A stretch of 64,000 nucleotides of DNA from Bacteroidota bacterium (GTDB taxonomy: Bacteria > Bacteroidota > Bacteroidia > NS11-12g > UBA9320). Position 1 is the first letter of the stretch. Each line of letters begins with the position of its first letter. The notes beneath the pieces were generated by a model. That model did not search any database, was not told where the DNA came from, and saw only the letters and a program-made list of their open reading frames with translations. Of this stretch, positions 46,420 through 53,823 are shown in pieces. A program made the position numbers and the translations under genes. Location: the NCBI GenBank assembly GCA_947468275.1, contig CANIKO010000008.1:1-64000 (forward strand), read 5' to 3'.

Positions 46420-48993
46420 TTAATGTTTCAATACTATGATTTTTTGCTTAAAGATAGCCTCACTTGTTTTTAAATTTATAAAATATAATCCTCCAGGATG
46501 TTTACTTAGATCTAGTAATTGCTGACCAATCTCCAAAACTCCTGCTTGAATTACTTGGCCAGAAACATCAGTCAAAGTAAATAAACCACGTCCATTATGA
46601 TTCTCAATATAAACCATCCCTTCCGATGGATTTGGATAAATATTCAATCGATTTTCACCATCTGAAGGTTTGATTCCTGATGTTAGGCAAGTAATATTTC
46701 GGGTATTGCAATAGGTAGTATCGCAACTGTGACATGTATCAGTAACTTTTATACAAACTGTGTAGGTGCCATTTTGAGTTATAGGAAAGTTCATAACATA
46801 ACCGTTACCAGCCTTGTAGCCATTTACAGTCCATTGGTATTTCATACAGTTTTTATTACTGAATGAAATATAACCATTTAGTGAATAGGTATAATGTTTT
46901 CCGGTGCAGCTATCCCAGAAATAATAACCTGGTTTTTGTCCTTTCCAATTACATCCTGATTTTACACACGTAATGTATCGAGTACTGCAGAAAGTCGTAT
47001 CACAATTAGAGCAGGTATCAATTACCTTCATGCATAAACTATATGTGCCATTTTTGGTTATTGAATAATTAAAGAATCTGCTAGTTGAAACTAATGCGCT
47101 ATTCACATACCAATTGTACTTATAACAACCACCGGATGGACCAATATAACCATTCAATGAATATTTTCCGGTTTTGGTATTGCAACTATCCCAGGCAGAG
47201 AAATACATCCCTTTGGTTACCCAATTACAGTGACTTATGCATGTAATACCTCTGCTTGAGCAATAAGTAGTATCACAATTATTGCAGGTATCAGTTACTT
47301 TCACACACACTGAATATTTACCGTTTGCAGTTATTGGATAATTCATAACATAACCATTGCCAGCATTGGTTCCATTTACAGTCCATTGGTATTTGAAACA
47401 TGATTTACTGCTAAATGAAATATACGCATTAAGTGAGTATCTTTTTTTTGATGTATTGCAAGTATCCCAGAAATAGGCATACGCTGAACGGCTTTTCCAA
47501 TTGCATTTACTTGAACTTACACAGGTAATAGTTCTTGTGGTGCAATACGTTGTATCGCAATTATTACAAGTATCTGTTACCTTTACACATATAGAGTAAT
47601 TCCCATTTGTTGTAATTGGATAGTTATTCATAAGGTCTGCGGTTCCAGCATTATTTCCATTAACTGTCCATTGATATTTTAGGCAGGATTTATAATAATA
47701 ACTGGTATAATAAATATAAGCATTTAAAGAATATTTATTCTTTTTACCGGTACAAGTATCCCAATAACCAACTGCAGGATAGCGGCTAGCCCAATTGCAG
47801 TTGTTGCCTTTTACACAAGTAATATTTCTGGTGCTGCAAAAAGTTGTATCACAATTATTGCATGTATCTATTACTTTCATACATAAATTATAAGTACCAT
47901 TTTTAGTTATCGAATAATTTAAACCCCTGCTGGTGGAAACTAGGGCACTATTAACATACCAATTGTATTTATAACAACCAACCAAGGGACCTATATAACC
48001 ATTTAAAGCGTATTTATTGGTTTTGGTATTACAACTATCCCCAGCTGTAAAATACATACCTCTGGTTTTCCAATTGCAAGTATTAGTTACACATGTAATG
48101 GTTCTGGTGCTGCAATAAGTAGTATCGCAATAACCACAAGTGTCAGAAACCTTTACACAAACTGAATATGTTCCATTTTTGGTAATTGGATAGTTCATAA
48201 TATAGCCTGTTCCTGCATTTACACTATTAACTGTCCATTGATATTTTAGACAACTTTTGCTACCAAATGAAATGTAAGCATTTACAGAATATTTATTTTT
48301 CTTTCCAGTGCAGCTATCCCAAAAGTAAGAACCCATTTTTTGACCATTCCAATTACAGGCATTTTTAATACACGTGATTGTTCGTGTACTACAATAAGTG
48401 GTATCACAATTATTGCAAGTGTCACTAACTTTTACACAAACTGAATATGTACCGTTTTGGGTAATTGGATAATTCATTACATATCCAGTTCCTGCCGATG
48501 CACTGTTTACAGTCCACTGATATTTTAAACAACTTTTACTACTAAATGAAATATAGGCATTAAGCGAGTATCTTTTCTTTGTGGCATTGCAACTATCCCA
48601 AAAAGCATATCCTGCACTAAAATTACAGCTATTTTTAATACAGGTTATCGTTCTTGTGCTGCAATAGGTTGTATCACAATTATTGCAGGTATCAGTAACC
48701 TTTACACACACATTATAAGTACCATTTTTTGTAATGGCATAATGCATTACATATCCGGTTCCAGCGTTGGCACTATTTATAGTCCATTGGTATTTTAAAC
48801 AACTTTTACTGCTAAAAGAAATATAGCCATTAACCGAAGTACCCGATTTACTGGTATTACAACTATCCCAAAAATAGTAACCTGCTTTCAAATTTTTCCA
48901 ATTACACTTAGCAGCGTATGCCTTTTCCAAAGGCATGCTTGCTATAAAAAGAAATACCAAAATTTGAAAAATAATTGTGTAGAGTTTTTTCAT
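46420..48993 (-). CDS. Cys-rich repeat protein (eight PKD-like repeats) with T9SS type A sorting domain
   Basis: An 857-residue exported protein: signal peptide to about residue 28 (EKAYAA), eight tandem repeats of about 93 residues (30-772), then a type A sorting domain (LNIYPNPSEGMVYIEN, KHPGGLYFINLKTSE). Each repeat follows the plan CNW, DSC, SCLKYQWTVN, NGTYSVCVKV, DTCNNCDTTYC, ITC, with about eight cysteines, so there are roughly 60 in all and probably many disulfides. The fold resembles PKD/Ig modules. It is a predicted T9SS surface protein. It lies between mutY and the divergent HU gene, and the spacer upstream carries a 46-base inverted repeat. Confidence 0.92.
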   Translation of the reverse strand: MKKLYTIIFQILVFLFIASMPLEKAYAAKCNWKNLKAGYYFWDSCNTSKSGTSVNGYISFSSKSCLKYQWTINSANAGTGYVMHYAITKNGTYNVCVKVTDTCNNCDTTYCSTRTITCIKNSCNFSAGYAFWDSCNATKKRYSLNAYISFSSKSCLKYQWTVNSASAGTGYVMNYPITQNGTYSVCVKVSDTCNNCDTTYCSTRTITCIKNACNWNGQKMGSYFWDSCTGKKNKYSVNAYISFGSKSCLKYQWTVNSVNAGTGYIMNYPITKNGTYSVCVKVSDTCGYCDTTYCSTRTITCVTNTCNWKTRGMYFTAGDSCNTKTNKYALNGYIGPLVGCYKYNWYVNSALVSTSRGLNYSITKNGTYNLCMKVIDTCNNCDTTFCSTRNITCVKGNNCNWASRYPAVGYWDTCTGKKNKYSLNAYIYYTSYYYKSCLKYQWTVNGNNAGTADLMNNYPITTNGNYSICVKVTDTCNNCDTTYCTTRTITCVSSSKCNWKSRSAYAYFWDTCNTSKKRYSLNAYISFSSKSCFKYQWTVNGTNAGNGYVMNYPITANGKYSVCVKVTDTCNNCDTTYCSSRGITCISHCNWVTKGMYFSAWDSCNTKTGKYSLNGYIGPSGGCYKYNWYVNSALVSTSRFFNYSITKNGTYSLCMKVIDTCSNCDTTFCSTRYITCVKSGCNWKGQKPGYYFWDSCTGKHYTYSLNGYISFSNKNCMKYQWTVNGYKAGNGYVMNFPITQNGTYTVCIKVTDTCHSCDTTYCNTRNITCLTSGIKPSDGENRLNIYPNPSEGMVYIENHNGRGLFTLTDVSGQVIQAGVLEIGQQLLDLSKHPGGLYFINLKTSEAIFKQKIIVLKH
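46678..48906 (-). repeat. Eight in-gene tandem repeats of about 279 bp
   Basis: The coding repeats of the Cys-rich protein. Repeats four and seven share a distinct subtype (GYIGP, GCYKYNWYVNSALVSTSR), and repeats five and eight both begin with a DTCTGK/DSCTGK form, so the array appears to have grown partly by duplicating a block of three. Recombination between copies could change the length. Confidence 0.88.
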
Positions 48994-49041
48994 CTTAAAT
49001 TTGATTATACTTTATAGACTTATTTTGATTATAATAAGTTG

Positions 49042-49087
49042 CAATCTATTTTAAATATTTTACAGTAGTTATATTTAAAATAGATTG
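49042..49087. repeat. 46-base perfect inverted repeat in a divergent spacer
   Basis: CAATCTATTTTAAATAT (49042-49058) and ATATTTAAAATAGATTG (49071-49087) are exact reverse complements of 17 bases around a 12-base loop. It lies 48 bases upstream of the Cys-rich repeat gene and 114 bases upstream of HU, both reading away from it, so it is not at a gene end. Operator, structured leader or remnant of a small mobile element are the alternatives. Confidence 0.85.
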
Positions 49088-49162
49088 TGTTTAACTATTA
49101 CTTAAAAATGTTTTAAAATAATATCTAAACTTAATCATTATGGCTTGTTTATTAGTAATTTT

Positions 49163-49170
49163 TATATTTG
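49163..49170 (+). promoter_or_regulatory. -7 box for the HU operon
   Basis: TATATTTG matches TAnnTTTG exactly, with an expected start of transcription near 49177 and a 25-base leader to the HU ATG at 49202. This start excludes the longer in-frame version beginning at 49145. No -33 TTTG lies at the standard distance. Confidence 0.5.
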
Positions 49171-49201
49171 GTTTGCACCCCTATTAAAAAAAGAAAAAGA
49201 T

Positions 49202-49510
49202 ATGACCAAAGCAGATGTAATCAATGAGATAACAGAAAAAACCGGAATAGAAAAAATCGCGGTTCAAGAAACTGTAGAAAGCTTTTTTAAAGTAATTAAA
49301 AACGCTATGAACGATGGTGAAAATGTATATTTCAGAGGTTTTGGCAGCTTTATTCTAAAAAAACGAGCAACTAAAGTAGCACGAAATATCTCCAAAAATA
49401 CTCAACTTACAATACCTGAGCATTTTATACCAAAATTTAAACCTGCTAAAGTTTTTGTTGAAAAAATCAAGAAAAGCGAGAAGGTTAAAAGTAAAGCAGC
49501 CTCAGCATAA
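49202..49510 (+). CDS. HU/IHF-family DNA-binding protein
   Basis: A 102-residue nucleoid protein starting MTKADVINEITEKTGIEK. Family motifs are VQETVESFFKVIKNAM, GENVYFRGFGSFILKKRATK and ARNISKNTQLTIPEHFIPKF, the last covering the DNA-binding arm. The C-terminal tail is Lys-rich. An upstream in-frame extension of 19 residues would start inside the probable promoter and is rejected. It is the first gene of a run through the RNase E/G gene. Confidence 0.96.
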   Translation: MTKADVINEITEKTGIEKIAVQETVESFFKVIKNAMNDGENVYFRGFGSFILKKRATKVARNISKNTQLTIPEHFIPKFKPAKVFVEKIKKSEKVKSKAASA

Positions 49511-49524
49511 TTAGGAAATTCCAA

Positions 49525-50256
49525 TTGTTTTTAAGTAAAAATTCTAAACGTCAACTAGCACTTTCATTGGTAATTGCCGTATTGTTAGGTGCCATAACTT
49601 GGTTTGGCTTAAATTTCAATACAGCGAAGTATGATAAACCCATAGCAGCCCAAAATGAAACCAGCGGGAAGATTGATATTATTGCACTACTACAACGATT
49701 TTCTGGAACTGACAAGGAATTAAATACACTAATAAATAATCTTAAAAAGGATTCATTAAATCCTGCTAATATTAAAGCCTTACAAAACTTTGGCACCAAA
49801 ATACCGGTAGATGTTTATTCTGCTTATGCGCTTTATCTACAAGGTATAAATGAAAATAATAATGCTTTTCTACAGCAGTCTGCAAGCTTATTTTTTGAAT
49901 CTGGAACGCACGATCCCGATTCACTAGCGGACAAAACTACATACAGTGTTTATTCAATTAGAGCCTGTGACAGAATTTTAAAAACAGACCCTAAAAATTT
50001 AGCTGCACTTACATCAAAAGGAATAGCAATAGTATATTTTGGAGGAGCAATAATGGAAGGAGTTGGTATTTTAAAACAAGTTGAAAGTATAGATTCAAAC
50101 TATGTTGATGCACAACATCATCTAATGATTTTAGACTTACAAAGTGGTCAATTCAAAAAAGCAGAAAAACGTGTGAAAAAATTATTACATTTGCAGCCCG
50201 AAAATCAGCAATATGCTGAGATATTATTAAAATTAGAAACTCAACAAATTAAGTAA
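49525..50256 (+). CDS. Membrane-anchored TPR protein
   Basis: A 243-residue protein with a TTG start 14 bases after the HU stop. One N-terminal helix (LALSLVIAVLLGAITWFGL) anchors it, probably facing the periplasm. TPR-like helices follow, for example YSAYALYLQGINENNNAFLQ, NLAALTSKGIAIVYFGGAIM and YVDAQHHLMILDLQSGQFKK. Its position between HU and RNase E/G genes appears conserved in related bacteria as far as I recall; its role is unknown. Confidence 0.85.
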   Translation: MFLSKNSKRQLALSLVIAVLLGAITWFGLNFNTAKYDKPIAAQNETSGKIDIIALLQRFSGTDKELNTLINNLKKDSLNPANIKALQNFGTKIPVDVYSAYALYLQGINENNNAFLQQSASLFFESGTHDPDSLADKTTYSVYSIRACDRILKTDPKNLAALTSKGIAIVYFGGAIMEGVGILKQVESIDSNYVDAQHHLMILDLQSGQFKKAEKRVKKLLHLQPENQQYAEILLKLETQQIK

Positions 50257-50265
50257 AAAATATTT

Positions 50266-50355
50266 ATGCCAAGCGGAAAGAAAAGAAAACGTCACAAGAT
50301 TGCTACTCACAAGCGTAAAAAACGTCTAAGAAAAAATAGACATAAGAAAAAGTAA
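50266..50355 (+). CDS. 29-residue basic ribosomal-type protein (AURKAIP1/COX24-like, bS22/mS38 type)
   Basis: A very short gene: MPSGKKRKRHKIATHKRKKR followed by LRKNRHKKK and TAA. Over half the residues are Lys or Arg, and the spacing of basic residues resembles the AURKAIP1/COX24 domain of mitochondrial mS38 and small bacterial ribosomal proteins. It is placed nine bases after the TPR gene and 16 bases before the RNase E/G gene, so it is surely co-transcribed. The reading frame and context make a real gene likely; the precise ribosomal assignment is from memory of the family and uncertain. Confidence 0.85.
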   Translation: MPSGKKRKRHKIATHKRKKRLRKNRHKKK

Positions 50356-50371
50356 TTTTTAATTCAAATTA

Positions 50372-51922
50372 GTGGCTAACGAACTTTATATTGAAGTAAC
50401 GCCGCAGGATGAAAAAATTGCCTTTTTACAAGACAAGCGACTTAATGAATTTTACCAAGAAAAAAAAGGTAAAAACATTGTCGTTGGTGATATTTTTGTA
50501 GGTACAGTCAGGAAAATCCTTCCTGGAAATAATGCTGCATTTGTTAATATAGGATTGGATAAGGACGCATTTGTTCATTATTCAGACTTAGGACCAAATA
50601 TCAAGTCTTTTTCGAAATTTTCAAGAACAGGTTTACAAGGTGGTTTGACCGGCAACGGTTTACAAAAGTTTCAATTTGAACCTGAAACATTAAAAACCGG
50701 AAACGTTTCGGAAGTACTTAAACGTAACCAACAAATTCTTGTCCAGATTTTAAAGGAACCCATTTCATCCAAGGGCCCTCGTGCTACTGCAGAAATTACG
50801 GTAGCGGGATCTTACTGTATTTTAATTCCATTCTACCATCATGTAAATATTTCTAAAAAAATAATTGAACGTGCTGAAAGAAATAGATTAAAGGCTATAG
50901 TTCACGATTTAAAACCTGAAAATTTTGGAGTTGTAATTAGAACCGCAGCAAAAAATGTAGGAGAAGATGTACTAAAAAAAGATCTTGAAGAGCTATTGAT
51001 CCGTTGGAACAGCATGGTTAATCTTTTAAAACATGCTAAGCAAGGAGATAAAGTTTTGGGTGAACCTTCATTTGCAATTTCCATCGTTAGAGATTATCTA
51101 TCAATGGATCTCTCAGGTATTTATACGAATGATCCTGAAAACTTCAAACAACTTGAAAAATATCTTGAAAATTCGCAATCAAATGCTGCGAAATCTCTTA
51201 GACTCCATAAGGGGCAAGTATCCCTATTTGAACATTATGGAATAAATAAACAGCTAAAAACCAGTTTTGGCAAAACCGTTTCCTTCTCGGGTGGCGCTTA
51301 TTTAGTTATTGAGCATACCGAAGCATTGCACGTGATAGACGTCAATAGTGGATCCAATCACAATAAGGAAAACAGTCAAGAAGAAAATGCCTTACTGGTA
51401 AACCTAGAAGCTGCCAAGGAAATAGCTAGGCAAGTAAAATTGCGCGATATGGGAGGCATTATTGTGATTGATTTTATTGATACTAAAGAGAGTAATCATA
51501 AAAAACAAATATTAAATGAGCTTCAAGATGCTATGAAATCCGACAAGGCTAGTCATAATATTTTACCAATGAGCAAATTTTGCTTAGTTCAACTTACTCG
51601 AGAAAGAGTGAGACCTGAAACAAATATAATTACGGAAGAAAATTGCCCAATGTGCAAGGGTACTGGAGATGTAACCTCATCTCAAAATATCGAAGATGAT
51701 ATTGAAGCTACTGTTAAATATCTAGCACATAGTCTCAATTTTAAAAATGTAAAAATCGTAACTCATCCCTTTATCGCTGCTTATTTTAAAAAAGGAATAA
51801 TTTCAAAACGATTTAAATGGAGAACTAATTTTAAAATAAATGTAAATATTGTTGCCGATCCATCACTTCATTATGGAGAATTTCATATTTTTGATGACCA
51901 TGACGAAGAAATTAAACTTTAA
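50372..51922 (+). CDS. rng: Ribonuclease E/G family protein
   Basis: A 516-residue endoribonuclease with a GTG start. The S1 domain near residues 35-130 is interrupted by an insertion (GDIFVGTVRKILPGNNAAFV, DAFVHYSDLG). The catalytic region has two Asp-containing motifs, LHVIDVNSGS and GGIIVIDFID. The zinc link CPMCKGTG sits near residue 430. There is no long degradosome-type C-terminal tail, so it is closer to RNase G. It processes rRNA and mRNA. Upstream neighbours are the 29-residue ribosomal-type peptide, a TPR protein and HU. Confidence 0.95.
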   Translation: MANELYIEVTPQDEKIAFLQDKRLNEFYQEKKGKNIVVGDIFVGTVRKILPGNNAAFVNIGLDKDAFVHYSDLGPNIKSFSKFSRTGLQGGLTGNGLQKFQFEPETLKTGNVSEVLKRNQQILVQILKEPISSKGPRATAEITVAGSYCILIPFYHHVNISKKIIERAERNRLKAIVHDLKPENFGVVIRTAAKNVGEDVLKKDLEELLIRWNSMVNLLKHAKQGDKVLGEPSFAISIVRDYLSMDLSGIYTNDPENFKQLEKYLENSQSNAAKSLRLHKGQVSLFEHYGINKQLKTSFGKTVSFSGGAYLVIEHTEALHVIDVNSGSNHNKENSQEENALLVNLEAAKEIARQVKLRDMGGIIVIDFIDTKESNHKKQILNELQDAMKSDKASHNILPMSKFCLVQLTRERVRPETNIITEENCPMCKGTGDVTSSQNIEDDIEATVKYLAHSLNFKNVKIVTHPFIAAYFKKGIISKRFKWRTNFKINVNIVADPSLHYGEFHIFDDHDEEIKL

Positions 51923-51937
51923 TAAAAAAATATTATT

Positions 51938-52939
51938 ATGTTAAAAATACAAAGACTTACCTTATTTTTTTTAACAATCATTACCTTCTATTCATGTGTT
52001 CCTCAGCGCAAATTTGCCGAAATGGAAACAAAATATAATAATTTAATAGTTGACAAAAAAGCTAGTGACTCTATTAATTTAGAATATGAAAAAAATATAT
52101 TAAAATTAAAATCTGAATTAGAAAAAACCAAGGAGGAATTTTCAAAACTATCATCTAATTATACTGAGATGGAAGCTTTATATAATCGCGTAAAAAAATC
52201 TTACGATGAACTTACTTTAACGTATGAAAAAAGGTTGGCGAGTGAATCACTAACCAAGGATGAATTAAAGACAAGTTTACGTGAGCTAGAAAGCAAACTA
52301 GTTAAAAAAGAATTAGAACTAAATGAAAAGGAAGCTAATTTGATTAAAAAGGAAGAAGAAGCCAAAAAACTAAATGAAGATTTTTCTAAAATAGAAAAAA
52401 GCTTAAAAGAACGTGAGGGAAAAGTAAAGGAACTGGAGGCACTCATAAAACAAAAAGATGAAAGTGTCAATAAACTTAAAGAAACACTCACAAATGCTTT
52501 ACTAGGATATAAAGAAAGTGGATTAAACGTAACTTCAAAGGATGGTAAAGTTTATGTTTCTGTAGATGAGAAGTTACTTTTTCAATCGGGCAAAGTTGAT
52601 GTAGACCCCATTGGTAAAAAAGCTTTATTAAAACTATGTGAGGCTTTAAAAAATAATACTGAATTTGATATTTTGATTGAAGGACATACCGACAATGTGC
52701 CAATAAAAACTGCACGATTTGAGGATAATTGGGATTTGAGTGTTTTAAGGGCCACTGCGATTACAAGGATTATGACAAAAGAAGGGAAAATTGATACTAA
52801 AAAAATAATACCTGCCGGCAGAGGAGAAAATTTTCCAGTGGATGCTACAGATTCAAAAGAGGCTAGAGCAAAAAACAGAAGAATTGAAATCATATTAAGC
52901 CCAAGCCTAAAAGAAATAATGAACATTCTTAATAAATAA
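51938..52939 (+). CDS. OmpA-family lipoprotein with long coiled coil
   Basis: A 333-residue outer-membrane lipoprotein. Lipobox FYSC at about residue 20, then a charged coiled coil (residues 35-190) of Glu/Lys heptads. A C-terminal OmpA domain follows: LLFQSGKVDVDPIGKKALL, ILIEGHTDNVPIKT, DLSVLRATAITRIM and RAKNRRIEIILSP, the peptidoglycan-binding residues. It probably links the outer membrane to peptidoglycan. It lies 15 bases after the RNase gene and five bases before rlmH. Confidence 0.94.
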   Translation: MLKIQRLTLFFLTIITFYSCVPQRKFAEMETKYNNLIVDKKASDSINLEYEKNILKLKSELEKTKEEFSKLSSNYTEMEALYNRVKKSYDELTLTYEKRLASESLTKDELKTSLRELESKLVKKELELNEKEANLIKKEEEAKKLNEDFSKIEKSLKEREGKVKELEALIKQKDESVNKLKETLTNALLGYKESGLNVTSKDGKVYVSVDEKLLFQSGKVDVDPIGKKALLKLCEALKNNTEFDILIEGHTDNVPIKTARFEDNWDLSVLRATAITRIMTKEGKIDTKKIIPAGRGENFPVDATDSKEARAKNRRIEIILSPSLKEIMNILNK

Positions 52940-52944
52940 TTTTA

Positions 52945-53418
52945 TTGAAAGTAAAACTTATTACGATTGGTAAAACAAATGGAGATTGGTTAATAAAAGG
53001 TATTAAAGAATATCAAAACCGATTGACTCATTATACCAGTTTTGAATTTATTGAGATACCCGATATAAAAAACAAAGGAAATATTCCAATTGAAAAATTA
53101 AAAGAAGCAGAACTAACAGAAATTGAAAAATATTTAGATAAAGACTCCTTCGTTATATGCTTGGACGAAAACGGCAAGGAATATTCATCAGAAGATTTTT
53201 CTACCTTTATCGAAAAAAAAATGGTTTCAGGAACAAAACACCTCATTTTTGTGGTCGGAGGAGCATTTGGGATATCAGATTATTTACTAAACCATTGCAA
53301 TGACAAAATAGCACTTTCACTTATGACTTTTTCGCACCAGATGGTTCGTTTAATTTTCATGGAACAACTTTATAGATCATTTACGATCCTTAAAAATGAG
53401 AAATACCATCACAAATAA
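52945..53418 (+). CDS. rlmH: 23S rRNA (pseudouridine1915-N3) methyltransferase RlmH
   Basis: A 157-residue SPOUT-class enzyme modifying helix 69 of 23S rRNA. Family motifs are the start MKVKLITIGKTNG (TTG codon), FVICLDENGKEYSSEDF, the knot segment FVVGGAFGISDYLL, LMTFSHQMVRLIFMEQLYRS and the terminal NEKYHHK. The usual GGPxG appears as GGAFG, a mild variation. It follows the OmpA lipoprotein by five bases. Confidence 0.96.
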   Translation: MKVKLITIGKTNGDWLIKGIKEYQNRLTHYTSFEFIEIPDIKNKGNIPIEKLKEAELTEIEKYLDKDSFVICLDENGKEYSSEDFSTFIEKKMVSGTKHLIFVVGGAFGISDYLLNHCNDKIALSLMTFSHQMVRLIFMEQLYRSFTILKNEKYHHK

Positions 53419-53466
53419 GTCATAAATAAAGTGTGAATAAGTTCTGAATAACTAGTTGGCAACAAT

Positions 53467-53498
53467 TTTGCTTTCAGAACGTTATAATTTTAGGTTTG
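53467..53498 (+). promoter_or_regulatory. Promoter of the 80-residue protein gene
   Basis: TTTG (53467-53470), 20 bases, then TAGGTTTG (53491-53498) fits the Bacteroidota consensus with one extra spacer base. The predicted start of transcription near 53505 leaves a 40-base AT-rich leader before the ATG at 53545. Confidence 0.65.
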
Positions 53499-53544
53499 AA
53501 CTGATTAAATTAGAATAAATTAAATTAAGAATATTATAAATATT

Positions 53545-53787
53545 ATGGCAAAAGTTATTGACGAAAAAGGAAAAGTAGGGAGGCCTTCAACTAAGCCGGT
53601 TGAAAAGAAAAAAGCATATTATGTTAATGTAGTTGTTAAAAACCCACATTTAGGAACAGTGAGCAATGTATTGGTTAGCAGAGATTCAAAAAGTGAGGCC
53701 ATGTTTTTACTAAGAAGAAGTTCACAAGGGAGTGATTACCTCGGCTATTGGGATGGCAAATCATATGTAAAGGAAAATCTGAATTAA
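53545..53787 (+). CDS. Small basic protein of unknown function
   Basis: An 80-residue protein I cannot assign. It begins MAKVIDEKGKVGRPSTKPVE, with a GRPS segment like AT-hook or minor-groove binding peptides, then alternating beta-like sequence (AYYVNVVVKNPHLG, NVLVSRDSKSEAMFLLRRS). It is bracketed by a good promoter and a perfect terminator, so it is its own one-gene transcript and probably well expressed. DNA or RNA binding is a guess from the Lys/Arg content and GRP motif. Confidence 0.78.
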   Translation: MAKVIDEKGKVGRPSTKPVEKKKAYYVNVVVKNPHLGTVSNVLVSRDSKSEAMFLLRRSSQGSDYLGYWDGKSYVKENLN

Positions 53788-53794
53788 AAAACAT

Positions 53795-53818
53795 AAAGCA
53801 CCTAAGGGTGCTTTTTTT
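53795..53818 (+). terminator. Rho-independent terminator directly before the MFS gene
   Basis: Perfect eight-base stem AAAGCACC (53795-53802) and GGTGCTTT (53807-53814), loop TAAG, with a run of seven T starting at 53812 and continuing past the stem. The T-run ends five bases before the TTG start of the MFS transporter. Confidence 0.93.
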
Positions 53819-53823
53819 ATACA

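Noticed and set aside
46678-48906. CRISPR-like or non-coding satellite array
   Set aside because: The units are about 279 bp, coding throughout, with synonymous-type variation and a signal peptide and sorting domain at the ends.
49042-49087. Inverted repeat read as a bidirectional terminator
   Set aside because: Both neighbouring genes point away from it, so there is no transcript to terminate from either side.
49145-49201. Longer in-frame start for the HU-family protein
   Set aside because: It begins upstream of an exact -7 box, and the family starts at MTKADVINEITEK (49202).
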